DNA of 12,135 nucleotides from Bacillus sp. X1(2014) (GTDB lineage: Bacteria; Bacillota; Bacilli; Bacillales_B; DSM-18226), in NCBI RefSeq assembly GCF_007678255.1, contig NZ_VEED01000041.1, positions 1 to 12,135 on the forward strand, in the 5' to 3' direction. Position numbers and translations under genes: made by a program. The notes beneath the pieces are model-generated. The model saw only the letters and a list, made by a program, of their open reading frames with translations, did no database searches and was not told the origin of the DNA. Shown piece after piece: positions 1 through 5,848 of this stretch; position 1 is the stretch's first letter; every line of letters begins with the position of its first letter.

Positions 1-23
1 GGTGGAAAAACAGTGAAAAAGTC

Positions 24-61
24 AAAAGGGGTTCGGAATGTAAACATTCCGAACCCCTTTT
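24..61 (-). terminator. Long perfect hairpin ending the khpB operon
   Basis: A perfect 17-bp inverted repeat (arms 24-40 and 45-61) closes a 4-nt loop. Read on the minus strand it carries a GC-rich core (GGGGTTCGGAATG) and ends in TTTT, followed after three bases by five more T. This fits a factor-independent terminator about 55 nt past the khpB stop. The stem also ends in TTTT on the plus strand, so it could act both ways, but no rightward gene needs it here. Confidence 0.8.
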
Positions 62-73
62 GTCGACAATCTG

Positions 74-101
74 AAACACCCTATCATTCGATAGGATGTT
101 T
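74..101 (-). terminator. First hairpin after khpB
   Basis: Arms 74-85 and 90-101 form a 12-bp stem with a 4-nt loop, starting 15 nt past the khpB stop codon. In minus-strand RNA the one non-Watson-Crick position is a G-U pair, while on the plus strand it is a C-A mismatch, so the hairpin is best formed in khpB mRNA. Only three U follow, so it may be a weak terminator or a 3'-end stabiliser ahead of the stronger hairpin at 24-61. Confidence 0.55.
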
Positions 102-116
102 TAATGACTTATTATA

Positions 117-740
117 TTATCTTTTCGCTGGAGAAATCACGATAAAACGATGTGGTTCCGATCCATCAGAAAATGTCTTCACACGTTTGTTATCAGATAA
201 TGCAGCATGAATAACTTTACGCTCATAAGAAGGCATTGGTTCTAAGGTTACATCTTTTCCTGACTTCAGAGCTTTTCCGGCAAGTCGATGAGCTAATTGA
301 ACAAGGGTCTCATTCCTTCTTTTCCGGTAATCTTCCGCATCAAGAATCACGGTTAAATACTGATTGGAGAAACGATTGAGGACTAATTGTGTTAAATATT
401 GAAGCGAATTTAGTGTTTGCCCTCTTTTTCCAATTAACAATGCAATCTTTTCTCCGGTCATGATAAAATGAACATGTTTTCCCTCTCGCTTAATTTCTAT
501 TTCAGCAGGGGCCCCCATTTGCTCACTTACCTCAGTTAAAAACTTTTTCGCTTCCTCAATGGGATCAATGATAACTGTAACTTTTACCACTGCCGGACGT
601 GATCCAAATATCCCAAAGATTCCCTTTTTACCTTCATCAAGAATATCAATATCTGTGCGGTCTTTGCTGATTTGTAATTGAGCTAAAGCTGATTTTACTG
701 CTTCTTCGACAGTTTGTCCTGTAGCAGTCACCTGTTTCAC
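117..740 (-). CDS. khpB: KhpB/Jag RNA-binding protein (SpoIIIJ-associated)
   Basis: A 207-aa cytoplasmic RNA-binding protein of the Jag/KhpB (EloR) family. An N-terminal Jag_N domain (about 1-50) carries the conserved [13 protein letters not shown] segment. A KH-like domain (about 58-138) shows the GKRG loop at 104-107, and a C-terminal R3H domain (about 142-207) has the Arg-x3-His pair R174/H178. Length matches B. subtilis Jag. In other Firmicutes KhpB works with KhpA in RNA binding and in control of cell elongation; a role here is inferred from family. The start is GTG (738-740), sharing GTGA with the yidC stop, with GGAGGAG (748-754) 7 nt upstream inside yidC. Translation is therefore probably coupled to yidC, as expected for this conserved pair. 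Confidence 0.95.
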   Translation of the reverse strand: MKQVTATGQTVEEAVKSALAQLQISKDRTDIDILDEGKKGIFGIFGSRPAVVKVTVIIDPIEEAKKFLTEVSEQMGAPAEIEIKREGKHVHFIMTGEKIALLIGKRGQTLNSLQYLTQLVLNRFSNQYLTVILDAEDYRKRRNETLVQLAHRLAGKALKSGKDVTLEPMPSYERKVIHAALSDNKRVKTFSDGSEPHRFIVISPAKR

Positions 741-1513
741 TTTTTTGCTCCTCCCGCATTACCGGATGCCTTCGCCGTTTTCAGATCCGGTCCTTTAATA
801 AAGTACGTTTGCACAATCATAAAAATATTTCCGACTACCCAATACAAGGAAAGTGCAGCAGGGAAATTAAAGGCAAAAACAACAATCATAATCGGCATCA
901 TCCAAAGCATCATCGCCATTTGTGGGTTATGCTCTTGGCCAGCCATCATCAATTTTTGCTGAATAAAGGTAGTAATACCTGCAACAATTGGCAAAATATA
1001 GTATGGATCTTTATCTCCTAGGTCAAACCAGAGGAAATTATCTGAAGCAATTTCTCTCGTACGTGAGATTGCATGGTAAAAACCAATTAAAATTGGCATT
1101 TGCACGATTAATGGAAAACAGCCGGCCATTGGATTGACTCCATGTTTCGAAAATAGGGCCATCGTTTCCTGTTGCAATTTTTGCTGCGTTTTTTGATCTT
1201 TAGAGCTATATTTTTCACGAAGTGCTTTCATTTCTGGCTGCAAGGCTTGCATCGCTTTCGAACTTCTTGTCTGCTTAATCATAAGCGGCAAGATGGCAAG
1301 TCGGATGAGGATCGTTACAACAATAATCGATAACCCAAAACTTCCCCCAAGAATAAGTGCTCCTTCTTTAATCAACCAGGATAATGGATAAACAATGTAC
1401 TCATTCCAAAAACCTGTACTCTCCGAAGTAATCGGCTGTTTTATTTCACTACATCCTGTCAGCAAAATAAAAATAGAAAGTAAGCCGACTACTAGTAATA
1501 TTCTTCTTTTCAA
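737..1513 (-). CDS. yidC: Membrane protein insertase YidC/SpoIIIJ (lipoprotein)
   Basis: A 258-aa YidC/Oxa1/Alb3 insertase that places membrane proteins in the bilayer alone or with SecYEG. A lipoprotein signal (KRR, hydrophobic stretch, lipobox LTGC) predicts lipidated Cys21. Five membrane segments follow (about 60-80, 130-149, 172-189, 200-217, 218-238). The conserved groove arginine is R71 in [11 protein letters not shown], and a charged cytoplasmic hairpin (about 81-125) follows the first segment. The sequence is close to B. subtilis SpoIIIJ (261 aa), which is needed for SpoIIIA-dependent sigma-G activity in sporulation, rather than to YqjG. The start is chosen as TTG at 1511-1513 because AGGAGG lies 9 nt upstream and the product then begins like SpoIIIJ. 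A longer frame from TTG 1546 would translate the Shine-Dalgarno itself. It overlaps khpB by four bases. Confidence 0.95.
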   Translation of the reverse strand: MKRRILLVVGLLSIFILLTGCSEIKQPITSESTGFWNEYIVYPLSWLIKEGALILGGSFGLSIIVVTILIRLAILPLMIKQTRSSKAMQALQPEMKALREKYSSKDQKTQQKLQQETMALFSKHGVNPMAGCFPLIVQMPILIGFYHAISRTREIASDNFLWFDLGDKDPYYILPIVAGITTFIQQKLMMAGQEHNPQMAMMLWMMPIMIVVFAFNFPAALSLYWVVGNIFMIVQTYFIKGPDLKTAKASGNAGGAKK

Positions 1514-1522
1514 CCAAAGTTT

Positions 1523-1528
1523 CCTCCT
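1523..1528 (-). promoter_or_regulatory. Shine-Dalgarno deciding the yidC start
   Basis: AGGAGG on the minus strand, 9 nt before the TTG at 1513. It excludes the upstream in-frame TTG at 1546 as the main start. Confidence 0.85.
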
Positions 1529-1584
1529 TACAATAAAGATAGTCAAACCACTCTATGTATTATTTTTTTACGTTTTTCAAAGGT

Positions 1585-1613
1585 ATTTTATCATTTACGC
1601 AAAGGAATTGTCT
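1585..1613 (-). promoter_or_regulatory. Possible internal promoter for yidC-khpB
   Basis: On the minus strand TGATAAAAT (1585-1593) has the form of an extended -10 (TG-N-TAAAAT) in the rnpA-yidC gap. The -35 is poor: GACAAT at a 16-bp spacing or AGACAA at 17. A start near 1578 would give a leader of about 65 nt. The candidate overlaps the 3' arm of the inverted repeat at 1599-1649. This is inference only. Confidence 0.3.
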
Positions 1614-1649
1614 TCAATATGATGCAAATTTTCAGGCAAATTCCTTCGC
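1599..1649 (-). repeat. Inverted repeat in the rnpA-yidC gap
   Basis: Arms 1599-1609 and 1639-1649 pair over 11 bp in minus-strand RNA, ten Watson-Crick pairs plus one G-U, around a 29-nt loop. No U-tract follows directly, so it is not a standard terminator. It starts 17 nt after the rnpA stop and could be an mRNA processing or stabilising element. Confidence 0.5.
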
Positions 1650-1665
1650 ATTTGTGTCTTTACTA

Positions 1666-2007
1666 TCACTTTTTTAAAACCTTTCCGACTTTTAGAACAT
1701 GGGTCAAACTTTTTTTTACTTCAAAAAAGTCCATTTCAGCTGCTGGTTTCCTGGCAATAATGACATAATCATTTCCTATTACCAGCTGCTCGTTTAACTC
1801 AAAGATTGATTGCCTGACATAACGTTTGATCCGATTCCTCGTTACAGCATTTCCAATCTTCTTACTCACAGACAAGCCGATCCGAAAATGATCTTGTCCC
1901 TCTTTTGGTAAGGAATAAACAACAAACTGCCGATTGGCAAAAGACTGCCCCTTTTGGAATGCTGCTTGAAACTCTTTATTCTTTTTAATACGTAGCTCTT
2001 TTTTCAT
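1666..2007 (-). CDS. rnpA: Ribonuclease P protein component
   Basis: A 113-aa basic protein that binds the RNase P RNA (rnpB, not in this window) and helps it remove 5' leaders from pre-tRNA. The family signature [17 protein letters not shown] is present, with the RNR motif at residues 57-59, and FANRQFVVY forms part of the leader-binding cleft. Length is close to B. subtilis RnpA. The ATG start (2005-2007) follows GAGGGTG (2013-2019) by 5 nt. It lies 65 nt after rpmH, the usual bacterial rpmH-rnpA pair, but a hairpin with a U-tract stands between them, so it probably receives only part of the rpmH transcription. Confidence 0.96.
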   Translation of the reverse strand: MKKELRIKKNKEFQAAFQKGQSFANRQFVVYSLPKEGQDHFRIGLSVSKKIGNAVTRNRIKRYVRQSIFELNEQLVIGNDYVIIARKPAAEMDFFEVKKSLTHVLKVGKVLKK

Positions 2008-2030
2008 AAAAACACCCTCAGTCGGATTAG

Positions 2031-2059
2031 AAAAAAGACCACTGACTTTTCAGTGGTCT
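2031..2059 (-). terminator. Attenuator-like hairpin between rpmH and rnpA
   Basis: A perfect 10-bp stem (arms 2036-2045 and 2050-2059, loop 2046-2049) followed on the minus strand by six T (2031-2036, the first being the last stem base). It has the form of an intrinsic terminator. Its 5' arm begins within the rpmH TAG codon, so a ribosome terminating there would cover the arm. Partial read-through would give more L34 than RnpA. rnpA shows no obvious promoter of its own in the 50-bp gap. Confidence 0.8.
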
Positions 2060-2192
2060 ATGCTGATAATACTTTTCTTCCCTTTAGACGACGACGAGCT
2101 AGAACCTTACGGCCATTAGCTGAGCTCATACGACTACGGAAACCGTGAACTTTACTGTGCTTACGTTTATTTGGTTGATATGTTCTTTTCAT
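2058..2192 (-). CDS. rpmH: 50S ribosomal protein L34 (bL34)
   Basis: A 44-aa, very basic protein (begins [19 protein letters not shown], ends GRKVLSA) that sits in the large ribosomal subunit and contacts 23S rRNA. The whole sequence matches the expected length and conserved pattern of bL34. The ATG start (2190-2192) follows GGGAGGTG by 7-8 nt. A near-consensus promoter lies about 50 bp upstream. It is the first gene of the leftward operon and points away from oriC, as in nearly all bacteria with this arrangement. The stop codon overlaps the hairpin at 2031-2059. Confidence 0.98.
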   Translation of the reverse strand: MKRTYQPNKRKHSKVHGFRSRMSSANGRKVLARRRLKGRKVLSA

Positions 2193-2243
2193 TATATGAC
2201 ACCTCCCTAAAGGATGCTATCAAGTTAAGTGACAGTCTTACTC

Positions 2244-2273
2244 ATTATAATAACCTCACCATTAAATTGTCAA
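2244..2273 (-). promoter_or_regulatory. Strong sigma-A promoter of rpmH
   Basis: Consensus TTGACA (2268-2273) and consensus TATAAT (2244-2249) are separated by 18 bp on the minus strand. Predicted transcription start is near 2237, giving a leader of about 45 nt before rpmH. It should drive rpmH and, by read-through, rnpA, yidC and khpB. Confidence 0.92.
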
Positions 2274-2413
2274 CCATTCTCTAATATTGTTCCCATTACC
2301 AAATTTTATCGAACATGAATTAGCTAATTTCCAGAGATTATATTCTTATATGAACACGTTCGATCATCGCTAATTTTGTACAAGTTAGCTGTTTTAATAA
2401 GTCATCATTTCCT

Positions 2414-2422
2414 TGTGGATAT
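2414..2422 (-). promoter_or_regulatory. DnaA box, one mismatch
   Basis: The minus strand reads ATATCCACA, one base from TTATCCACA. It is the outermost box on the rpmH side. Confidence 0.7.
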
Positions 2423-2451
2423 TTTTTCGACATTATTTTAGCTATCCACAC

Positions 2452-2460
2452 AAGATATTG
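2452..2460 (+). promoter_or_regulatory. DnaA box, one mismatch
   Basis: CTATCCACA, one base from consensus at the least constrained first position. Confidence 0.75.
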
Positions 2461-2485
2461 ACAGGTTTTGCACAAAACATCTACT

Positions 2486-2494
2486 TGTGGACAA
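2486..2494 (-). promoter_or_regulatory. DnaA box, one mismatch
   Basis: The minus strand reads TTGTCCACA, a common weaker variant of the DnaA box. Confidence 0.72.
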
Positions 2495-2518
2495 ATACTG
2501 TGCACATATTGTTATCGT

Positions 2519-2527
2519 TGTGGATAA
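2519..2527 (-). promoter_or_regulatory. DnaA box, perfect
   Basis: The minus strand reads TTATCCACA exactly. It ends the outer half of the array and is followed by a 68-bp stretch without boxes. Confidence 0.9.
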
Positions 2528-2595
2528 ACTACGAAAAGGCATTGCGCCTTAAGCAATTATTTGATATTATATTTGTGTTTTCACTCTGAATAACT

Positions 2596-2644
2596 TTATC
2601 CACACATATACGTTATCCACAAATTGTGGATATCATGTGGATAG
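2596..2644. promoter_or_regulatory. Dense cluster of four DnaA boxes with a 19-bp dyad
   Basis: The boxes are 2596-2604 (+, perfect), 2613-2621 (+, perfect), 2625-2633 (-, one mismatch) and 2636-2644 (-, one mismatch). The two inner boxes face each other across 3 bp and form a perfect 19-bp dyad at 2614-2632 (9-bp arms, one central base). Four sites in 49 bp, two in each direction, make this the densest DnaA target in the window and a likely nucleation site. Confidence 0.92.
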
Positions 2645-2668
2645 TTTATCCTAGGGTACTGTAGAAAG

Positions 2669-2689
2669 TTGTCCACAAGAGGTGGATAT
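2669..2689. promoter_or_regulatory. Facing pair of degenerate DnaA boxes
   Basis: TTGTCCACA (2669-2677, +, one mismatch) faces a minus-strand box at 2681-2689 with two mismatches, again across 3 bp. The geometry repeats that of the 2613/2625 pair. Confidence 0.65.
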
Positions 2690-2722
2690 TGTCGAAACTC
2701 CACTTTACTTCCTTATTATTTA

Positions 2723-2731
2723 TTATCCACA
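2723..2731 (+). promoter_or_regulatory. DnaA box, perfect, nearest to dnaA
   Basis: TTATCCACA exactly, about 100 bp before the dnaA start. In this position it probably lies in or beside the dnaA promoter and is suited to autorepression; the promoter itself could not be fixed from the sequence. Confidence 0.88.
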
Positions 2732-2831
2732 TTCACTGATTCGTATATTTATAAATTAATAGGTTGTACTGACGGTATAAAGAAAAGCGCAATCGCCAAT
2801 TTAGGACTGCGTACTAAAGGAGGGATATTAT

Positions 2832-4178
2832 TTGGAAAATATTGCAGATCTTTGGCATGCTGCATTGGCTAATATAGAGAAAAAGATTAGCAAACCAAGC
2901 TTTGACACCTGGCTTAAGTCCACCAAGGCCCATTCCCTTCAAGGTGATTTGTTGATCATTACGGCGCCCAATGAATTTGCTCGTGATTGGCTGGAAGAAC
3001 GTTATTCGCAGTTAATCGCCGGAATACTATATGAAATTACTGGCGAAGAGCTTGCTGTTAAATTTATAATTCCGCAAAATCAAAAAGATGCAGATAATGA
3101 TGTCCAATTACCCCCCAAAAAGGTAAAAAAGGACGATGACCATGGGGAATTTCCTCAAGGTATTTTGAATCAAAAGTATACCTTCGATACATTTGTCATT
3201 GGCTCAGGCAACCGGTTTGCCCATGCCGCATCGCTCGCCGTAGCTGAAGCACCTGCAAAAGCATACAATCCCCTCTTTATCTATGGAGGAGTGGGATTAG
3301 GAAAAACGCACTTAATGCATGCTATTGGCCATTATGTTTTAGATCATAACCCGGCAGCAAAAGTCGTTTATTTATCATCCGAAAAATTTACGAATGAATT
3401 TATTAACTCGATTCGTGACAATAAAGCGGAGAATTTCCGCAATAAATATCGAAATGTTGACATTTTACTTATAGATGATATTCAATTCTTAGCTGGAAAA
3501 GAATCAACCCAGGAAGAATTTTTTCATACGTTTAATGCACTTCATGAGGAAAGTAAACAAATTATCATCTCTAGCGACCGGCCGCCAAGAGAAATTCCGA
3601 CATTAGAGGACAGGCTCAGGTCCCGATTTGAATGGGGTTTGATAACGGATATTACGCCTCCTGATTTAGAAACAAGGATTGCCATCCTTAGAAAAAAAGC
3701 AAAGGCAGAAGGTCTGGATATTCCGAACGAAGTCATGCTCTATATTGCCAATCAAATTGACTCCAACATTCGTGAGCTTGAGGGTGCGCTAATCCGCGTG
3801 GTAGCCTACTCTTCTTTAATCAATAAGGATATCAATGCCGATCTGGCAGCAGAAGCTTTAAAGGACATCATTCCTAGTTCAAAGCCTAAAGTGATCACCA
3901 TCTTGGATATTCAGAAGACGGTTGGGGAACTCTTTAGTATTAAATTGGAAGACTTCAAGGCAAAAAAACGGACAAAGTCGCTCGCATTTCCTAGACAAAT
4001 TGCGATGTACTTATCTCGTGAATTAACGGATTATTCTTTGCCGAAAATAGGAGAAGAGTTTGGCGGGCGTGATCATACGACAGTCATTCATGCGCACGAA
4101 AAGATTTCTAAACTTCTTCAATCCGATGCCCAGCTGCAAAGACAAATGAAAGAACTTCATGAACTTTTAAAGGTCTAA
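2832..4178 (+). CDS. dnaA: Chromosomal replication initiator DnaA
   Basis: A 448-aa AAA+ initiator, close in length and sequence to B. subtilis DnaA (446 aa). Domain I (about 1-82) begins MENIADLW and binds partner proteins. A variable, charged domain II (about 83-112) follows. The AAA+ domain III shows Walker A GGVGLGKT (152-159), Walker B ILLIDD (211-216), sensor I SSDRPP (247-252), the arginine-finger segment RLRSR (261-265) and sensor II around R314. Domain IV (about 350-448) carries the DNA-binding signature [15 protein letters not shown] (411-425). ATP-bound DnaA assembles on the boxes on either side of this gene and opens oriC. The start is TTG, chosen because AAAGGAGGG ends 7 nt upstream and the N-terminus matches the family. 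Autoregulation through the upstream boxes is likely. Confidence 0.98.
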   Translation: MENIADLWHAALANIEKKISKPSFDTWLKSTKAHSLQGDLLIITAPNEFARDWLEERYSQLIAGILYEITGEELAVKFIIPQNQKDADNDVQLPPKKVKKDDDHGEFPQGILNQKYTFDTFVIGSGNRFAHAASLAVAEAPAKAYNPLFIYGGVGLGKTHLMHAIGHYVLDHNPAAKVVYLSSEKFTNEFINSIRDNKAENFRNKYRNVDILLIDDIQFLAGKESTQEEFFHTFNALHEESKQIIISSDRPPREIPTLEDRLRSRFEWGLITDITPPDLETRIAILRKKAKAEGLDIPNEVMLYIANQIDSNIRELEGALIRVVAYSSLINKDINADLAAEALKDIIPSSKPKVITILDIQKTVGELFSIKLEDFKAKKRTKSLAFPRQIAMYLSRELTDYSLPKIGEEFGGRDHTTVIHAHEKISKLLQSDAQLQRQMKELHELLKV

Positions 4179-4224
4179 AACACGACTGAATTATGTGCAT
4201 AACTTCTTGGTATTTACACACAGT

Positions 4225-4242
4225 CTGTCCACATGTGGATAG
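4225..4242. promoter_or_regulatory. Abutting head-to-head DnaA boxes
   Basis: A plus-strand box with two mismatches (4225-4233) directly abuts a minus-strand box with one mismatch (4234-4242). The centre TCCACATGTGGA (4228-4239) is a perfect 12-bp palindrome. There is no spacer, unlike the 3-bp gaps upstream of dnaA. Confidence 0.7.
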
Positions 4243-4267
4243 GCTGTGTTTCCGTTGAAATAATGAG

Positions 4268-4276
4268 TTATCCACA
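4268..4276 (+). promoter_or_regulatory. DnaA box, perfect, beside the unwinding region
   Basis: TTATCCACA exactly, oriented toward the trio triplets and AT-rich tract that start 12 bp downstream. This is the expected anchor for a DnaA filament loading onto one strand. Confidence 0.9.
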
Positions 4277-4288
4277 TACTAACAGGCC

Positions 4289-4306
4289 CTACTAGTACTT
4301 CTACTC
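4289..4306 (+). promoter_or_regulatory. DnaA-trio motif run
   Basis: Six triplets read CTA CTA GTA CTT CTA CTC on the plus strand. Their complement, read 3' to 5', is GAT GAT CAT GAA GAT GAG, which fits the DnaA-trio pattern (3'-GAT-5' and variants) that directs DnaA onto single-stranded DNA in B. subtilis. Position between the GC-rich patch and the AT tract supports the call. Confidence 0.78.
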
Positions 4307-4350
4307 TTTTTTTAAAAAAATATATTATGTTTTTAATAACAAAAATATGC
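4307..4350. other. DNA unwinding element candidate
   Basis: A nearly pure A/T stretch directly after the trio triplets. It starts with T7 (4307-4313) joined to A7 (4314-4320), a 14-bp palindrome, then TATATTATG and further A/T. This is the most AT-rich segment beside a perfect DnaA box and the likely melting site. Confidence 0.75.
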
Positions 4351-4372
4351 TTAAAACGGAGGATTACATTCG

Positions 4373-5509
4373 ATGAAATTTATCATCCAAAGAGATCGAT
4401 TAGTTCAGAGTGTTCAAGATGTTATGAAGGCTGTTACATCAAGAACCACCATCCCTATCTTAACGGGAATTAAAATTACAGCGACGGCTGAAGGTGTTAC
4501 CCTTACAGGAAGTGATTCAGATATTTCGATTGAATCTTTCATTCCTAAAGAAGATGCTGGTGAAGAAATAATTGAAGTCAAACAAGCAGGAGCGATTGTA
4601 CTTCAAGCGAAAGTCTTTAGTGAAATCGTCAAAAAGCTGCCGACTGATTCAGTAGAAATTGAAGTACTAGGCTCTCTTCAAACAGTCATTCGCTCAGGGA
4701 AATCTGAATTTAACTTAGTCGGTCTTGATGCAGAAGAATATCCTCACCTGCCACAAATAGAAGAAAATAATAAATTTCATATTGCCACCGATTTATTAAA
4801 AGCGATGATCAGACAAACACATTTTGCAGTGTCCACCTCAGAAACACGCCCCATCTTGACAGGTGTAAACTGGCGTGTCGAAAATGGGGAGTTAAACTGT
4901 ATTGCAACAGATAGCCACCGTCTTGCCCTAAGGAAAGCGAAGATTGAAACGCCAAATAACGAAAATTATAATGTCGTTATTCCAGGAAAAAGCTTAAATG
5001 AACTTAGTAAAATTATTGATGATAGTAATGAACTGATTGATATTGTTATCACTGAAAATCAAATTTTGTTTAAAGCGAAGCACTTGTTATTTTTCTCAAG
5101 ATTGTTAGAAGGAAATTATCCAGATACATCGAGACTGATCCCAAGTGAAAGCAAAACGGATGTGACGGTTAATACAAAGGAATTTTTACATGCAATCGAT
5201 CGTGCGTCTTTATTAGCAAGAGAAGGAAGGAATAATGTGGTCAAACTTTCGACAATTGAAGGTGGACTCATTGAAATTTCTTCAAACACTCCAGAGGTGG
5301 GGAAAGTTGTCGAAGAGATTCAAAGTGAAGCGATTGATGGAGAAGAATTAAAGATTTCCTTTAGTGCAAAATATATGATGGATGCCCTAAAAGCGCTTGA
5401 AGGGACAGATATCAGGGTGAGCTTTACTGGCGCTATGCGTCCTTTCGTTATTCGCCCGCTTCATGACGAAACGATTTTACAATTAATCTTACCAGTCCGA
5501 ACATACTAA
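4373..5509 (+). CDS. dnaN: DNA polymerase III beta subunit (sliding clamp)
   Basis: A 378-aa clamp, the same length as B. subtilis DnaN. Two such subunits form a ring that tethers PolC/DnaE, ligase and mismatch-repair proteins to DNA. Three clamp domains are expected at about 1-125, 126-250 and 251-378. Clear family segments are SRTTIPILTGIKI, SGKSEFNLVGLDAEEYPHLP, STSETRPILTGVNW, TDSHRLALRKA and RVSFTGAMRPFVIRP, and the protein ends LILPVRTY. The last residues belong to the peptide-binding pocket that receives clamp-binding motifs. ATG at 4373 follows GGAGG by 10 nt. It lies 194 bp after dnaA across the unwinding region and is probably co-transcribed with dnaA. A terminator follows. Confidence 0.98.
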   Translation: MKFIIQRDRLVQSVQDVMKAVTSRTTIPILTGIKITATAEGVTLTGSDSDISIESFIPKEDAGEEIIEVKQAGAIVLQAKVFSEIVKKLPTDSVEIEVLGSLQTVIRSGKSEFNLVGLDAEEYPHLPQIEENNKFHIATDLLKAMIRQTHFAVSTSETRPILTGVNWRVENGELNCIATDSHRLALRKAKIETPNNENYNVVIPGKSLNELSKIIDDSNELIDIVITENQILFKAKHLLFFSRLLEGNYPDTSRLIPSESKTDVTVNTKEFLHAIDRASLLAREGRNNVVKLSTIEGGLIEISSNTPEVGKVVEEIQSEAIDGEELKISFSAKYMMDALKALEGTDIRVSFTGAMRPFVIRPLHDETILQLILPVRTY

Positions 5510-5531
5510 TTTTATATACTTAAAACTCCAT

Positions 5532-5558
5532 GCCACCAAACTATGGTGGCTTTCTTTT
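5532..5558 (+). terminator. Terminator after dnaN
   Basis: A 7-bp stem (arms 5532-5538 and 5544-5550, GCCACCA/TGGTGGC) with a 5-nt loop is followed by TTTCTTTT. It stands 22 nt past the dnaN stop and separates dnaA-dnaN from the next transcription unit. Confidence 0.85.
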
Positions 5559-5566
5559 AGTTTTCT

Positions 5567-5595
5567 TTGTAACTCTGTCGATTTTTTAGTAAAAT
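5567..5595 (+). promoter_or_regulatory. Sigma-A-type promoter for yaaA-recF-remB
   Basis: TTGTAA (5567-5572) and TAAAAT (5590-5595) are 17 bp apart, just after the dnaN terminator. The predicted start near 5602 gives a leader of about 30 nt. Each hexamer departs from consensus by one or two bases. Confidence 0.65.
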
Positions 5596-5632
5596 AAAGT
5601 ATTGAGACCATTTTAGAAACGAGGGTGACGAT

Positions 5633-5848
5633 TTGCCTGAAAAAATTAAGCTTGATACAGAATTTATTACCTTAGGTCAATTCTTAAAACTGGCTGATGT
5701 AATACAAACTGGCGGCATGGCAAAATGGTTTTTAAGCGAACATGAAATATTTATTAACGGTGAACAAGATCAAAGAAGAGGAAGAAAGCTGCGCTCCGGT
5801 GACAAAATCAGGATTCCTGGCTTTGGAGAGTTTGTCATTACCGAGTAA
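5633..5848 (+). CDS. yaaA: S4-domain RNA-binding protein YaaA (RlbA)
   Basis: A 71-aa protein, the same length as B. subtilis YaaA, made of a single S4-type RNA-binding fold. Family segments are [27 protein letters not shown], the basic [12 protein letters not shown] turn and the final strand GFGEFVITE. The protein is linked in B. subtilis to large-subunit ribosome assembly (name rlbA); that role here is inferred from homology and no catalytic site is expected. The start is TTG (5633-5635), preceded by GAGGGTG (5621-5627) at a short 5-nt spacing. The dnaN-yaaA-recF order is conserved in Bacilli. Its TAA stop lies inside the first unit of the tandem repeat at 5843-5890. Confidence 0.93.
   Translation: MPEKIKLDTEFITLGQFLKLADVIQTGGMAKWFLSEHEIFINGEQDQRRGRKLRSGDKIRIPGFGEFVITE

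Larger units (their letters stand above)
2274..2831. other. oriC: oriC, upstream part (rpmH-dnaA intergenic)
   Basis: With the rpmH leader this is the only stretch over 300 bp without a gene. From 2414 to 2731 it carries four perfect TTATCCACA DnaA boxes (2519-2527, 2596-2604, 2613-2621, 2723-2731), six single-mismatch boxes and one double-mismatch box, on both strands. The part at 2274-2413 is AT-rich, lacks boxes and contains palindromes. The part at 2551-2580 is AT-rich and box-free. By comparison with B. subtilis this corresponds to the incA/incB regions that bind DnaA and also control dnaA transcription. Bases 2732-2815 hold the presumed dnaA leader. Confidence 0.93.
4179..4372. other. 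oriC: oriC, downstream part (dnaA-dnaN intergenic)
   Basis: A 194-bp gap corresponding to incC of B. subtilis. It holds a degenerate box at 4194-4202 (one mismatch, minus strand), a back-to-back pair at 4225-4242, a perfect box at 4268-4276, a GC-rich patch (about 4284-4289), trio-like triplets at 4289-4306 and an AT-rich tract to about 4350. This order matches the basal unwinding system of B. subtilis. It also carries the dnaN leader with GGAGG at 4358-4362. Confidence 0.9.

Noticed and set aside
13..210. Open frame of 65 codons on the plus strand
   Set aside because: It runs through both terminator hairpins and the antisense of khpB, has no Shine-Dalgarno and no recognisable protein.
1514..1546. 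11-codon N-terminal extension of yidC from TTG 1546
   Set aside because: It would translate the AGGAGG ribosome-binding site and put extra residues before the lipoprotein signal.
2536..2550. Small hairpin AAGGC-ATTGC-GCCTT inside oriC, considered as a terminator
   Set aside because: The stem is only 5 bp and no T-tract follows on either strand.
2689..2719. Possible dnaA promoter TTGTCG with TATTAT
   Set aside because: The 19-bp spacing and weak hexamers are no better than several other A/T-rich alternatives, so no dnaA promoter is called.
2193..2831. ParB parS site (TGTTTCACGTGAAACA type)
   Set aside because: No match to the 16-bp palindrome was seen in the origin gap on reading; soj-spo0J is also outside the window.
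2669..2872. Open frame of 67 codons before and overlapping dnaA
   Set aside because: It starts in a DnaA box, covers the origin array and enters dnaA out of frame. Composition reflects the boxes, not a protein.
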